Shown: piece by piece, positions 1-11,495 of the stretch | Position numbering within the stretch: position 1 is the first letter of the stretch | Layout of the letters: each line of letters starts with the position of its first letter | DNA from: Rhexocercosporidium sp. MPI-PUGE-AT-0058 | Lineage: Eukaryota; Ascomycota; Leotiomycetes; Helotiales | DNA length: 64,000 nt | Assembly (NCBI GenBank): GCA_020746875.1 | Contig: JAGTJL010000013.1 | Span: 1,426,001-1,490,000 of the forward strand | Direction: 5' to 3' | The notes under the pieces: generated by a model | Told to the model about the DNA's origin: nothing | The model's database searches: none | Seen by the model: the letters and a program-made list of their open reading frames with translations, nothing else | Position numbers and translations under genes: made by a program

Positions 1-368
1 AGAGGGAGCTGTTTCTTGAAGGGAGGTGGAGGGGGTGGCATGGCTTTGCGGTCGAGGTCTGCTTTTGCATGGTTGCTGGTGGTGGGGGGATCCGCTTTGG
101 TGATGATTGGGAGTTGGATCTCGTTCGCGTGCTTCTCTGGTGTGATTTTTGGTCTGAATTCGGGTTTGCTCTCTCTCTTCTTCTCTGCTACTGCGACTGC
201 GAGGCTCTTCTCAAGGTGTTGCGGGGGTGAAATATCATTCTGCTTCTTTGCAGTGTCCTTGATGGAGGGGCGAAGAAGCCATTGAAAGCACGTCCATGAT
301 GTCGGGGGATGGCGATAGCAGAGGAATGAGACGGAGGCGATGAGGATGGAGAGTCCTAGTAGGACCAT
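1..368 (-). CDS. N-terminally membrane-anchored, proline-rich protein (partial, cut by window start)
   Basis: An open frame on the minus strand begins at the ATG whose complement is at 366-368 and runs off the left edge without a stop (122 residues seen). The first residues (MVLLGLSILIASVSFLCY) form one hydrophobic segment, a likely signal anchor. A short linker, a Lys/Glu-rich stretch (AEKKRESKPEF), then a low-complexity part ending in a PPPPPP run followed by FKKQLP come next. I do not recognise the family. A single-pass membrane protein with a charged, disordered cytosolic or lumenal part is the most that can be said. It lies divergent to the coiled-coil gene at 1562 across 1.2 kb. The ATG directly before a clean membrane segment supports this start; the frame could still be fortuitous because most of the gene is outside the window. 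Confidence 0.5.
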   Translation of the reverse strand, partial: MVLLGLSILIASVSFLCYRHPPTSWTCFQWLLRPSIKDTAKKQNDISPPQHLEKSLAVAVAEKKRESKPEFRPKITPEKHANEIQLPIITKADPPTTSNHAKADLDRKAMPPPPPPFKKQLP

Positions 369-1561
369 AGTGTGGTGGAGCCGCGACGAGATTGTCGAGG
401 GTTTGTTGTTGTTGTTAATGTCGTGGTCGTCGTCGTCGGGACCTTGCCTGGTGAGTAAGTGGGATGGTGGAGCAGGGAGGTGGTTGCTGTCAGGAAATGA
501 TACTCAGGTACGACGAGATGATGCCTGTCGGTCGTCGGGCCGGCGACGGAATGATGTCGTGACACTATGATACGAAGTACTGTGATACTGTAATACTGCA
601 CTCGCACTGGCAGCAGCCCAGCCGTCAGCCCGTCTTCCGCCTCCACAACGACCGGGATGCCCTGGATTCCGTCGGTTTGTTTTGACATTCCACCCAGGGG
701 ACCGAGGACGAGGATGACGCGCTGTGATCTGCCAGGCCCCCCGTCCGTGTGGTTGTTTTCTGTTGTTTCGCATGAATCTCATCAAAGCCGTGCAGGACGA
801 TAGAGGGGCAGCATTCGGCAGAGGGGGCTTGCTGGGACTGCTCTATCCAATGCCAGTCGGTCTTCTGGATGGAGGCAGCAGGCAAACAGTTAATATTCCG
901 GCCCTGCTATTGACAAGACACGAGAAAAAAGGAAGGAAAGACGCGGGGCCCGTGGAAAGTAAACAATAATAAAGGAAATAGTGTTGGTTAGTTAGTTAGT
1001 CGAGTATGACTTGTTAGTTGTGCTATCAGGAGTTCCGATACCATATCATATCAATCTCCTCCCCTCTGCTGCTGCTGCTGCTTCTTGCTGCCGAATGTCA
1101 CAAAATCAATTCACACATTCGTAACTTCTTAAATTTTACTATTTTTCTATTATTCGGCGTGGCATGACCCGGTAACACAGAATTCCTATTGAGCGTGCTT
1201 CGGAGCTTTTTTTCTTTTTTCGACGGTCCTGGTGTGTTTTCTGGTGCTGTACCACGTAGTCCAGTCAGTCAGTCAGTCCTCGCTTTAGCATGCGGGCTAC
1301 GATTTTGGGGGTCGCCGCTCGCTCCAAGAACCTCCAAACAACAAGCGGGAGCAGTTCGGATTCCAACTCCAACTCCAACTCCACCACCAACAACAAAAAC
1401 ACAAATGAGAACAACACCTACAATAATTCCCCCACCACATTCGCAAATGCCACCCCGACTCGACAGCGACCATCCAGACCTCCCCATCGTCCGCCTCTCC
1501 AATCCAGAGACAGCAATGCCATAATGCGAGTTCCCCCTTGACAAAAGGCAACCCGAATAAT
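369..1561. promoter_or_regulatory. Divergent intergenic region between the anchored protein and the coiled-coil gene
   Basis: No convincing coding region. It contains a CTG/GCT trinucleotide run near 1067-1083, a CAGT repeat near 1260-1278 and a CAA/CCAACT-rich low-complexity stretch at 1370-1400. A small upstream reading frame (ATG 1405, TAA ending 1524, 39 codons) precedes the main ATG at 1562 and could lie in its 5' leader. Confidence 0.4.
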
Positions 1562-3526
1562 ATGCCCCCGTACGAGAAACACAATGCCTCGAGACCGCTC
1601 ATGCCGACCCTCAGTGCCTCGACGAAGACTGCCAGTCGAACGCCATTGACCCCGAGAGTCGCGGGCTCAAATCCTTCGAATGTCGGGACGGCGTCGTCGC
1701 GTCGGCCTGCGCGATCAGATCTCCATACAACACCAGTGCCAAAGGAGGATGCCCCAACTCCAGTCTCGACCTTCCTCAGCCATAACATCACCCCGAGATC
1801 AGGATCACGAAGGGTGCGAGTGGAGAGTCCTAATTCGACGCCTACGGGAACCTCTAATGGGACACAGGTCTCCCAGAATGACTCAAGTCGAGGGGCAGAC
1901 ACCCCACCGATATACGGATCTGGACTTGGGATTACAGGAATCGACAAAGACATACCCAAGCGTCCAACGGTATCATTCAGTCCGTCCCCATCAGACATAG
2001 GTCAGTCGAAAGGGCAGAATGGTTCGGCGGATTCCAAGTTCTTCTTTGCGAGTGAAGCAAAGACGGCCGTCCAACCAACCAGACCGCCACTGCAGCCCAA
2101 GGGCTCATCGAACTTCTTCTATGCAAATGGGGAAACTATTCCAAATCGACCACAGAGTTCAAGTGCATCTGCGGTGGGCTCAACAGTGGGGGAGGAAAGG
2201 CCACAGCCAAAGTTCTTTCATGCGAATGGGACCCCGGATCTCCAGGCCACTCCATACCTGCCACCCCCCAAGCCGAGTTCCGTTGTTTCTTCTACATCTC
2301 GAATGGCATCACCTCGACTAGGGACACCGCCTTCCAGCACAACACCCCCTCCCCCGAGGCCATCATCTCCGTCAAAGCTCAACCAGTACGCCTCTTTATC
2401 CTCAACTCGAAGCACTCCCGCATTGCCACCACCAGTTACACCTCGGCCACAAACATTGGGAAGGGGACAATCGGCGAACAGCATTGTATCGGCACGAAGA
2501 GCGAGCATTGAGACAGGACAAAGACTGAACCATGGAAGGTCATCAAGTGTGAGCTCGGCAGATGGCAAACTTCCACCCCATGTGCGGAAGATTTCAGGCG
2601 GCTCGTACGACTCCTCAGCCCCGGGATCACCATTGAACTTGACCACCACCTCAGTTCCGCTCTCTACACCTGAAGAGGCGTCGGAAGAAACACCCAAGGA
2701 TGGTGGTTTAGCCGCAGGGTTTAAAAGCCCGATACTAAGCCCGGTCAAAACAGGTCACTCTATTGACGAATTGAATGAGCTGGCTGCCAATGCTCGGCGA
2801 GAACGGAAAGTTTTGGATCTGGAGATCACGAATTCATCACTAGCAGCTATCAATCGGACGCTGGAAAGGGAAATGAGGAAGCAGACGGCGGAACTTCGAC
2901 GGTATAGACGACTCAGTCGGTCTGGGCGATTATCCATAGCGACATCGGCTTCTGTTCGTACATCAACAGACAGTATCGCTGGCTTTGATGGCACTGATGG
3001 ACTTGATCTGTCAGATTTGAGCGAGGAAGAAGAAATCGAGGAGACGGAGTCGGAAGACGAGACGTCAGATGAGGGCTCATTGAGCCCAAGTGCCATGGAA
3101 GAGAGTGATCTCCGGCATAGGAAGCGAGACGAAAAGCGCCTCCAACTGGACCTAACCAAACACCAACAACTCCTCATTGACAGCCAGAAGATGAACCAAA
3201 GTCTCAAGCGATGTCTCGGCTGGACAGAAGAACTCATCAACGAAGGCAAGAAAGCTCTCGAATATCGCGTGCGGGTCAGTGATGTCGAGCTCGGTGGCCG
3301 GGTTCTGGCACCAGACGAGGTCGAAGGCGCCGATGATGCCGACAATGAAGGCCTGAGTGATATAGGTGCGAGGATGCTTCGCGAAGCGAGGAAAGCTGCT
3401 GCGAGCGGCGCGGCTTCGACGTGGGCTAGCCAGGGGAGAGACGATAGGGATAGCGGGATCGAACTCGACGGTGCTCAGAGAGAGCAGATTTCAAGTTCCT
3501 TTGCATCCTTGGGCTTAGAGCCGTAA
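1562..3526 (+). CDS. Conserved-type fungal protein with FF-motif repeats and two coiled coils, function unknown
   Basis: A single-exon frame of 654 codons from ATG 1562 to TAA 3526; the frame is open upstream but has no earlier ATG nearby. The N-terminal two thirds is Ser/Pro/Thr-rich and disordered. It contains three copies of a short aromatic motif, KFFFASE, NFFYANG and KFFHANG, at about residues 158, 183 and 217. The C-terminal third has two heptad-like, charged helical blocks (around SIDELNELAANARRERKVLD and around QQLLIDSQKMNQSLKRCLGW) separated by a very acidic segment (LSEEEEIEETESEDETSDEG). Such a layout suits a scaffold or cytoskeleton/septum-associated adaptor, but that is only inference; I do not recognise a named family. 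The long coherent composition and the antisense shadows make this the real frame. Confidence 0.8.
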   Translation: MPPYEKHNASRPLMPTLSASTKTASRTPLTPRVAGSNPSNVGTASSRRPARSDLHTTPVPKEDAPTPVSTFLSHNITPRSGSRRVRVESPNSTPTGTSNGTQVSQNDSSRGADTPPIYGSGLGITGIDKDIPKRPTVSFSPSPSDIGQSKGQNGSADSKFFFASEAKTAVQPTRPPLQPKGSSNFFYANGETIPNRPQSSSASAVGSTVGEERPQPKFFHANGTPDLQATPYLPPPKPSSVVSSTSRMASPRLGTPPSSTTPPPPRPSSPSKLNQYASLSSTRSTPALPPPVTPRPQTLGRGQSANSIVSARRASIETGQRLNHGRSSSVSSADGKLPPHVRKISGGSYDSSAPGSPLNLTTTSVPLSTPEEASEETPKDGGLAAGFKSPILSPVKTGHSIDELNELAANARRERKVLDLEITNSSLAAINRTLEREMRKQTAELRRYRRLSRSGRLSIATSASVRTSTDSIAGFDGTDGLDLSDLSEEEEIEETESEDETSDEGSLSPSAMEESDLRHRKRDEKRLQLDLTKHQQLLIDSQKMNQSLKRCLGWTEELINEGKKALEYRVRVSDVELGGRVLAPDEVEGADDADNEGLSDIGARMLREARKAAASGAASTWASQGRDDRDSGIELDGAQREQISSSFASLGLEP

Positions 3527-5081
3527 TAAGGAGAACTGGAGGGAGGGAGCGTTGTACTTGTACGATTACGAAACGAAAACGAACGATCCCTCACAACACA
3601 CACACCACTCAACAGAACGACACCATTTCCTATGTTAGCCCTTTTATTTTTGCGAGGATCACGTTTTCGCTTCATTCATTTGGGGTTCTTTTCGCGGCAT
3701 TGGAGTTTTCAAGGGATCCCCTGCATGTAAAGAGGCGTTGGATGGTTCTTTTGGGCTGGATTCAGCGGAAATGGGAATCGGCGGGAAAGAAAGAGAGGAA
3801 AGATCGATATTGTCTACTTTACCGGCTTTGCGATACGCAAGCTGCTACTTTTTCTTTTGTTTGTACACTTCACGATACCCCCTTACTTGCAGATATACCA
3901 GGCGTCGAATCGCATACATGGGAGAGCAGGCGCGCGAATGGATTTGATCCAGTCCGGCGTGGAAGATTCTTGAGATGGGTTGGGAAGGAAAGAAAGAATG
4001 GGGGAGAGAGATGGGGTTGGCATATGATGGAAGGGGGAGCGATATGTTGGATAGTAGAAAGCAAGTGAACAAACAAGCAGTACTGTACTCGTATCTGTAT
4101 CTGTATCTGTATCTGTAAGTAAGAAAGAAAGAAGCGAGAAGTAGCGAAACCGAAGTAAAGCAGAAAGCAGAGAGAAGAAATAAATAAACAAATAAACAAA
4201 AACACAGAGAATTCCAGATATCTTCCTGTACTTATGCTTGCCTGCCTGCCTGCATGTCTCTGCACGTTATCATTTATCACTCATTACGCTAGCACACCCA
4301 CACCCCCCTGGAACGTCCCCGTTAAATTACCAACATCCGTTTATGACTGTCGGAGGAAGCAGAGCAGTGGGGTCTGAATACATGTGTTATATTCAAACTT
4401 CAAAGTGATAAAAAAAAAATTTAAAAAAAAATTTAAAATTAAAAATCTTTGAATTTTTCAAACCTTGGTGTCTTTTGTTGTTGTTTAGATTTTATTTTAT
4501 TTTTAAAAAAGGAGGAGAAGAAGAAACTACTATACGATCTTCGCCTTCCTCTATTAGCGCCCAACAGCAGTAGGCAGGCATTGACAGTCTCGTCTTGTCT
4601 ACCCACCTAACCCTTCCTAACCCCTTCATCATACCATACGTGCGGATCTTCAAATCGCTACTCGAGAGGTGTGAAGGGTTCCGAAAATGGATATCGTTTG
4701 AATTCGGACAATTACCTATCTATCTATCTTTCGACCCTGTCCCTGCTGCCTTCCTCGATAGGAACAGAACAGAATAGAACAGAGTGGGACGTTCGGAAAC
4801 AAGAATGCCTCACTCACTCTCTGCATCAATCAATCAACCAATCAACCAACTAACCGGCTAGACAGCCAGCCGCAATCTATGTTTCATGCTAGAGACCGGA
4901 ACAACACAAACGCAACCAACTGAAGTGCATAGGATGGGAAACAGGTCAAGCCTCTCATGCGCTACCTTCCCTTAGCAGCCATCCATCCATCCATCTATCC
5001 ATCCATCCATCAAAACCGTCCAAACCACCAAAGAGCTCAGGAACGTCTTCTTACTCGGGCAAAGCCACTTCACAACCCATC
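3527..5081. other. Convergent 3' intergenic region, no gene seen
   Basis: Lies between two convergent genes and should hold both 3' UTRs. It contains a short (ATCTGT)n run near 4090-4117, a very A/T-rich patch at about 4410-4510 and an ATCC-type tetranucleotide run near 4980-5010. The short open frames here have no recognisable domain. Confidence 0.5.
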
Positions 5082-6783
5082 TTATTCCTTTGCAGGCTTA
5101 GGAACATTCGGCGCATCGGCAGCCACGCTCTCAGCCGCAGCATGGTTGTGAGCAACGCCATCTTTAGCATCTGACTTCTTGTCCTTAGTCTTCTTCTTGT
5201 GCTCCTTCTTGGCGGCTGCCTCGGCGACGAGTTGTTCGAAGGCCATGTAGTCGCCTTCTTCTTCTGGGTTGCGCTTGGCCTGGGATGGGTGTTAGTATTC
5301 GCTTCACGTCGACGTTTGTTGTTTAATTGATGTCTTGAGAATTGGAGAAAGGGAAAGGGGGAGGGAAAGGAAGGGAAAGGGTGAGAGTGAATTACCTTTT
5401 GATAGATCTCTCCAGAAATAACCAGGGCTTGAGCACGCTCCAATCTCTTCGCCATAGATACCTTCTTATCGTTCAAAACCTCGTCACAGACATCCCGCAA
5501 GACGCTCTGAATCTCAAACTTGCTACCCCGCCACGCAGCATTGAGAATCTTGCCCGTAACACGGCGCTCGTACTCACTTTTCTTCTCATCGGTCCAGTCC
5601 TCTCCTCCCTTCTCCTCCATCTTAGCCATCTCCTCCATAGTCATCTGAGCATCGATAGCACTCGAGATCGTGTTCCATGTCTCCTTAGCCAACGTTCCCT
5701 TATCCTTCAGCCTCGAGAAGAAACCACCAATACCCAAGAACTTCTGGGATTTGAGGAGAGAGGTTGATTTCTGGAGGTAAGTCGTGCCGATAGCGTGAAG
5801 GATATCCAGACCAAATGATTCCATCTTCAAGTTCTCGACTTCCAGACGGGTTTTCTCTTGGAATGCTTTCGTGACATCTGGGCCCTTGTCTGTCTCCGTC
5901 CATATACTGATCCGGTCGATAAGCTTCTTCGCCAGGGTATCAACACGCTCTTTTCGCACACGGGCTCGCTCCTTCTCGTATGCAGCCAGCTCCTCGCGCT
6001 GTGCCTTGGACAGCCCAGCCTTCTTCTTCTCCTTCTTTCGTAGCTCCTTCTCCTCTTCCGTCAAGCCCGCCGCGGACATCTGTGCATCCTCCTCGGTCTT
6101 ATCCATAATAGCCTGTCTAAGAGGAATACCCTGCTGTCTTCTAGGAGTCGAAGTTCCAGACGCAGCCGGGCTCACACTTGGCTTCTCAGATGGAAACGCA
6201 GTACCGGCGCTCGAGAACGCTGGATCCGTAGACTCCGCAACGCTGGGCGCAGGAACAGTTGGCTTTGAGCTCTCACCACCCGACGCAGCGGCTCTAGCCT
6301 TCTCATCCGCAATACTCTGCTTCTTCGCCTCTGCCTCACCAGGGAACTCCTCTTCCTCCTCCTCCTCCTCACCCTCTTGCATTGTGATGTCCATCGTCTT
6401 GGTCAGGTCCTTCATGAGCGAGATCTCACCGATCAGATCGACGAACGCCTCACCACCGAATATCGTGCCGAAGAACTCAGCCGGGTCCGCGAACCCGTCA
6501 GAGGGCTGCGCGTGGTCTTTGCCAAACTTGTCATATTGCTTGCGGAGCTCGGTGTTGCTGAGTACTTGATATGCCTCGCCGATGGCTTGGAATTTCTCGT
6601 GTGCGGTGTCGTCGCCGGGGTTCTTGTCTGCGTACGTTAGATTGTGTTGGAGTTAGAGCGTATGTCTGAATCCATACCTGGATGTGTTATGATTGCAAGC
6701 TTGCGGTATGCCTTCTTGATCTCCAACTCGGTAGCATCGGTCTTGACGCCTAGCGCATCGTAGTAAGTAGTATCAACGACCAT
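5082..6783 (-). CDS. DnaJ/Hsp40 cochaperone with DnaJ-X domain (CAJ1/DJP1 type)
   Basis: Three exons (6783-6678, 6627-5396, 5279-5082) encode 511 residues; introns 6628-6677 and 5280-5395. The J domain occupies residues 1-70. Its HPD motif (34-36) is split by the first intron and restored exactly on splicing. A GF-like linker ([15 protein letters not shown]) follows, then an acidic, alanine-rich disordered part, a DnaJ-X domain at roughly 241-445, and a Lys-rich, Ala-rich tail ending PKPAKE. Family members stimulate Hsp70 ATPase through HPD; yeast Djp1 assists peroxisomal protein import and Caj1 acts at membranes. Which one this corresponds to cannot be decided here. A long Ser-rich open frame on the opposite strand is a shadow. 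Confidence 0.93.
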
Positions 6784-7339
6784 AATGGCTTTCTTGTTCG
6801 CAGGAGAGCACAGCGGCCGTGAAGTACTTAAAGGTATTCAACTGTCGCACCTCTCGTTATTGGCAGTCGAGAGTCGTTCGATCTGCTGTGACTTGGCTAT
6901 GAGGCTGAGAGAATTTCGTTGTTGATGATTCTCGGAAAATGACGAGGCGAGGCTCTAGTTTGCAATCAGGGTTTTGATAGAGGGGCAGGTCCGATAGGCA
7001 CAGGCACAAGCGCAGGCTACACCGCGGTAAAAAGTCAACAAGATTTCAGTTGAATCGTTTTCTCTCTAGAAATTCGAATTTGGGGATTATGATGGTTTGT
7101 TGTGCTCTTTGTATTTGTATACAAGTATCGTGGATCAGTATCACAACATTTCGTCATGCAACTCGCCGCAGCAAGTGGGACATTGTTGCCACCACTGCAT
7201 CGTCAGACAAGGTACAAGGATCAAAAAAAGGATTTTGTTTTCAGCGCAACAAGGGAGACTCAAATGCAAATGCTTTCATGCTTGGTTTAAAATCTAAGCA
7301 GCTTGGAGACTTTTAGAAGCAGGGGAATCTTTCGCAAAT
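6784..7339. promoter_or_regulatory. Promoter region of the DnaJ gene and 3' end of the epimerase/reductase gene
   Basis: Both flanking genes read to the left, so this 556-base gap holds the DnaJ promoter plus the downstream end of the sugar-nucleotide gene. The three overlapping short plus-strand frames at 7050-7316 overlap each other in different frames and show no family signal. Confidence 0.4.
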
Positions 7340-8327
7340 CTATTTGACACCGGCCTTGGCCATACGCTGGAAGCAGCCCTTGTACGCCTCGTGGATCTCT
7401 GGCACCTTGAAGTTGTACTCTGCGAGCTTGTTGACCAGCTTGGTGGTGTCCAACTCGCAGTTGCTTCGTCCGGCCTTGATGACCTTTGCTTGCTCGTCCA
7501 ATGTGAAGTTCTTCCAGGTGAAGTCTGGGCGGACGTACTCCTTGAAGAGGGAGAGCACCTCGTTGTGGGAGATGGCACCTGGGTTGGTGAAGTTGTAGAT
7601 TCCGAGATCCTTGTGCTCGGCCATCAGGATGGAGGCGGGGAGGAGATCGTGGAGGATGGTGTTGGAGTTGGGGATATCGACAACACGGTCGTACTTGGCG
7701 ATCTTGGTGACGAAGTTACGGGAGTGGAGGTCGTCGCTGACTGGCATGCGGAGTCTGAGAATCAGGACGTTGGAGTAGTGCTTCATGATCTATGACAAGA
7801 TTAGCGTTAATCCAATCATGGGTATTTTGTGTACCAACCTCCTCAACGTGAGCCTTGGTCTCGGAGTAGAAAGAGCCAGCAAAGTTGGCCTTGTCGGTCT
7901 CCTTGTATCCTGGGCCGCCAATTGGGTGAGTCTCATCGTAGGCGTAAATGCATCCGGTAGCAAAGACAGTAACGTGGATTCCCTTCTCGTAGGCACAATC
8001 CGCCAAGTTGATGGTACCAATAACGTTGTTTCTGATGGTCTCCTCCTTGTGGTCCTCACACCAGTCGACATTGGGGCGGCCAGTTGACCCCGCAGCATTG
8101 AGAATGTGGGTTGGCTTGTACTTCTCGATCTCGGCGATGACGGCCTCTCTGTTTTGCATGCGGACGGTGGTGGTGAAGACCTTCTTTCCTGCGTAATTGT
8201 GAGCCTCTGCCAGTCAATTGTAGAAGCTGGGGAAGCTTTGCTTACCCTGGCTCTCGAGGAGAGTCTTCAAGTGGCCTGCAACCCATCCCTCACCACCCCA
8301 GATCAAGAAGACGTTCTCGGAAGACAT
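7340..8327 (-). CDS. UDP-4-keto-6-deoxyglucose 3,5-epimerase/4-reductase (UDP-rhamnose-forming)
   Basis: Three exons (8327-8246, 8188-7839, 7789-7340; introns 57 and 49 bp) give 293 residues, the usual size for the bifunctional NRS/ER-type enzyme. It should convert UDP-4-keto-6-deoxyglucose to UDP-rhamnose with NADPH in the cytosol. The Rossmann glycine loop reads FLIWGGEGWVAGHL, the family signature TGRPNVDWCEDHK is present, and the catalytic YxxxK appears as SFYSETKAHVEE. It corresponds to plant UER1/NRS-ER and the Botrytis BcER enzyme. The dehydratase that makes its substrate is not in the window. It is head to head with a KT-type nucleotide-sugar transporter 1.4 kb away, which suggests the product is moved into the Golgi. 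ATG 8327 directly precedes the Rossmann strand, so the start is firm. Confidence 0.92.
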
Positions 8328-9744
8328 GATTGCGAGTATGTGAGGATTTTTCTAAATTATTTATGTGGCTGTTGTTTGTGTTGGTATGGGAACAAATCAG
8401 AAGAGAGGGAGGGAGGTAGGTAGGTAGGTAGATTTATGTCGGTGAGGGGAGGAGGATTGTTTGGAGGGGCGAGGGCGAGGACGGGAGCGCGAGGCGGTCC
8501 TGGGATTTGTAAAGGGCTTTCTGCAAGGGGGATTCGAGTGGAACGAACTGGATACGACCACAGTAGTATCGTATAGCCACACGAGCATCTTTTATATTTA
8601 CAATAATTAGACAGCATCAGTCATGGTGTTTTTTTATGCTCTACATGATTTCCATTTTACATCTGAAAAGTCTTTGACTTCCACTCCTAATCCTCCCATT
8701 GTGGATTGCCAGGAATGGCGGGGTCGAGCTGGCCTGTGTGAAGGGAACCTTGAAAGTCCAAGTCTCGATGTCCAGCCAGTCTAGTCTCACCAGGTCTAGT
8801 ACGTAGGTCCCTGACCGCCCTTCACGCCACACCCACTCTTCCGAATTTATATTGCAGGGATGCGGAAAAGGGGCTGGGTTGACAGCGGCCGGTATCATTG
8901 GACGAAGATGAGATGGTTATTTGGCGGTACGGTACTGTAGAGTACAGTAGCAAAGTAAGAAATGGCAAAGTAAAGTAAAGAACTGTCGCGAGTGGTAGTC
9001 AGCCATCTTTGAGAGGATGGGAAAAGAGAGGAGTGGACTCAGGACCTTCTGCTGATAATTGACTCTCGAATGCTATTCATCTCATCGGTATGAACTGTGG
9101 TCTCCGCTCCCATCGTCCCGTCAGTTTCAGTTCATGGGTAGGACAAGATAAGACATTGCAGCAAACGGAGCATATCGAAACACTGCAACGGTCTCTCCTT
9201 TCCAATCCATGTTCCTATGCCGTATTCAAACATCCTTTTGCAAGTACAGTCATAATTACGTGCGAGAAGTCTAAACATGGCCTTATTTCGAAAAGAAAGC
9301 TTCCAGTCCAGCTCGTATCTGTTCTAGCTGACGGGCAAAGTCTTGGCCTGGCTTCGTGACATTTAATCCGCGCGCCCAAAGTCTGCTGAAACCTCGCTCG
9401 CTTCCTCCCTTCCGAACGAACTCTTCTGAGAACTGTGACGTGACGCGCGCTCTTCCCAAGATTTCACATATCTTGCCCCTTGACCTTCAGCCCTGCGCAT
9501 CGCATCGCTGCACCTGTACCTTACATATCTTCGTATCCTTTCCTATCCAATCCAACAGGATCAATCCAGGCCTGGGCTCTCCATCCAATGAGCCATCTCT
9601 CTTCGACAGTCCGACTCTGCATCTCGATATAGCCTCATCCCGAGCCTCCTTTTCGTCGCAAAAGCCATTGCACTCCAAAGAAGGGGCTTCCTAACCCTCA
9701 TCACATGACCCCTCCCAACCACTATCACACCACCTGCAACAACA
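8328..9744. promoter_or_regulatory. Divergent promoter shared by the UDP-rhamnose enzyme and a sugar transporter
   Basis: The two ATGs face away from each other across 1,417 bases. GTAG repeats (AGGTAGGTAGGTAG) at about 8415-8430 lie on the enzyme side; a GTACTGTAGAGTACAGTA near-palindrome at about 8931-8950 lies near the middle; the last 200 bases before the transporter ATG are pyrimidine- and CCA-rich. No coding region was recognised. Confidence 0.45.
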
Positions 9745-10987
9745 ATGCCTTCTGAATCCACCCAAGAGAACAGCATCCCTCTTCTAGACATCGAAGCCCA
9801 GAAGAATGCCGGTGACAAGCAATTCGACGTCGAGCCCGCCGTGCCCGCCACGCCCGTCGTGACAGCCAGCGCCCGCAAGAAGTTCCTGACATGGACCGCC
9901 ATCAACATGCTGGCCACGATTGGCATAGTCTTCACCAACAAGGCCATCTTTGACGATCCGAACTTCAAGCTGATGCAGACGTCGTTCGCTTCTTTCCATT
10001 TCGTGTGTACCGGCTTGACGCTTTGGGTTGTCTCGAGGAAGAGCATTGGGGCGTTTGTGCCTAAACGAGCTGGTATCGTGGACATGCTTCCTGTATGTTG
10101 TTCACCCATTCTTATTTTCTCCTATTTCTCTCTCTTTTTCTTCCCCTTCTCATTCTATCTTACGCATGTACTTTTGAAGATAAAGCACGTGTAACAATAT
10201 TAACATCCAAACTCTAGCTCGCACTTTCAATGTGTCTCAACGTTGTTCTACCCAACCTCTCACTCGCCTTCTCAACAGTAACAGTCTATCAACTATGCCG
10301 CGTCCTCCTGACCCCCATGACCGCCATCATCAACTACAGTTTCTACGGCGCCACCATCCCCCGCAACGCAGCACTGGCTTTAATCCCCGTCTGCATCGGC
10401 GTAGGCATAACATCCTACTACGACACCAAACCCAGCACCTCCGACGCCGTGCAAACCACCTCCAAAACCGGCATCGCATTCGCCCTCTCCGGCGTCCTAG
10501 CCTCCTCAGCCTACACCGTCCTCATCGGCGCCTACCACAAGAAGCTCCAAATGTCATCCTCGCAGCTCCTGCTGAACCAAGCCCCCATCTCGTCCGTGAT
10601 GCTCATGTTCGCCGTTCCCATCGTCGACAAGATCCCCGTGCTCGGCGACGTACCGCAGTATCGCTGGATGATGATCCTGATGAGCGGCGGCTTCGCGGCG
10701 CTGATCAACATCAGTCAGTTCTTCATCATCGCGGGGAGTGGACCGGTAAGTTCCACCGTCGTGGGCCATCTCAAGACCGTGAGTATTGTTAGTATCGGGT
10801 GGGCGTTGTCCGGGAGGGGCTTGACGGATAAGAGTGCCCTGGGGATAGTTATGACAGTTGCAGGAATCATTGTGTGAGTTATTCCCCAAATCATGAGATG
10901 AGCTTAGAGGGAATCGGAGACTGATATTTTCCTCTTTTTTTCCCATGCAGGTACTCCAACATCATGTTGAGCAGATCAAAGAAGTGA
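9745..10987 (+). CDS. KT-type nucleotide-sugar transporter (TPT/NST, SLC35 family), copy 1
   Basis: Three exons (9745-10092, 10218-10873, 10951-10987; introns 125 and 77 bp) encode 346 residues with about ten predicted membrane segments, typical for the triose-phosphate/nucleotide-sugar translocator family of the Golgi. Landmarks are TNKAIFDDPNFKLMQ, YQLCRVLLTPMTAIINY, SSSQLLLNQAPIS and the Lys-Thr pair in GHLKTVSIV near the last helices; that KT pair defines the NST-KT group, which in plants includes UDP-rhamnose/UDP-galactose transporters. The C terminus ends MLSRSKK, a dilysine-type ER/Golgi retrieval tail. The paralog at 11496-12748 shares LLLNQAPIS. The head-to-head UDP-rhamnose gene makes UDP-rhamnose a plausible cargo, but substrate cannot be read from sequence. 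Confidence 0.9.
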
Positions 10988-11495
10988 TCCATTCACCAAA
11001 CCTATGGATTCCCCATCCGAGTCGTTCGCCTAAAAGTACCAGTTCGAGGTTTTCTTCCTCCACCACATGCATGTACCAACAAAAAGATTCTCAGGTCCTC
11101 TAGTATTGTTTCGCCACAACGAGACCGATTGTGTTATCTTTACTTTGTCTGATGTTATGTTTTCGTTTTTGTTTTTATTGGTTTTTTTTTTTTGGTTGTC
11201 ATGATAGATTAGCAGCATAGATAGCGATAGCCTCGTTCTACAGTACAGTACTATCGATGAATCGATGGATCGAATGGAATGGAATGGAGTGGGGAGCCGA
11301 GCCGTCACATTGTCTAACATTTCCTTACGTCATACATGTATTATGGATATTTTCTACGTTATTTTTATATCTTCATGTATATAGACATTATTACGACTTT
11401 TTCCCGCCTGCTTGTCTCATCTCGCGCTCTCCCTCCCAGCTCCAGCTCCAGCCCTAAACTAGAAACTACACCTGGGAATTGGAAGCTGGGAAATC
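10988..11495. other. Convergent 3' region between the two paralogous transporters
   Basis: About 0.5 kb with T-rich stretches (TTTTTATTGGTTTTTTTTTTTT-like tract near 11165-11192) expected of 3' ends. No coding signal. Confidence 0.45.

Noticed and set aside
4980..5010. Possible CRISPR-like or satellite array in ATCC repeats
   Set aside because: Simple tetranucleotide run without spacers; no CRISPR array or telomeric TTAGGG array exists in the window.
5871..6569. 232-codon plus-strand Ser-rich frame
   Set aside because: Opposite strand of the DnaJ gene; composition explained by its Lys/Glu codons.
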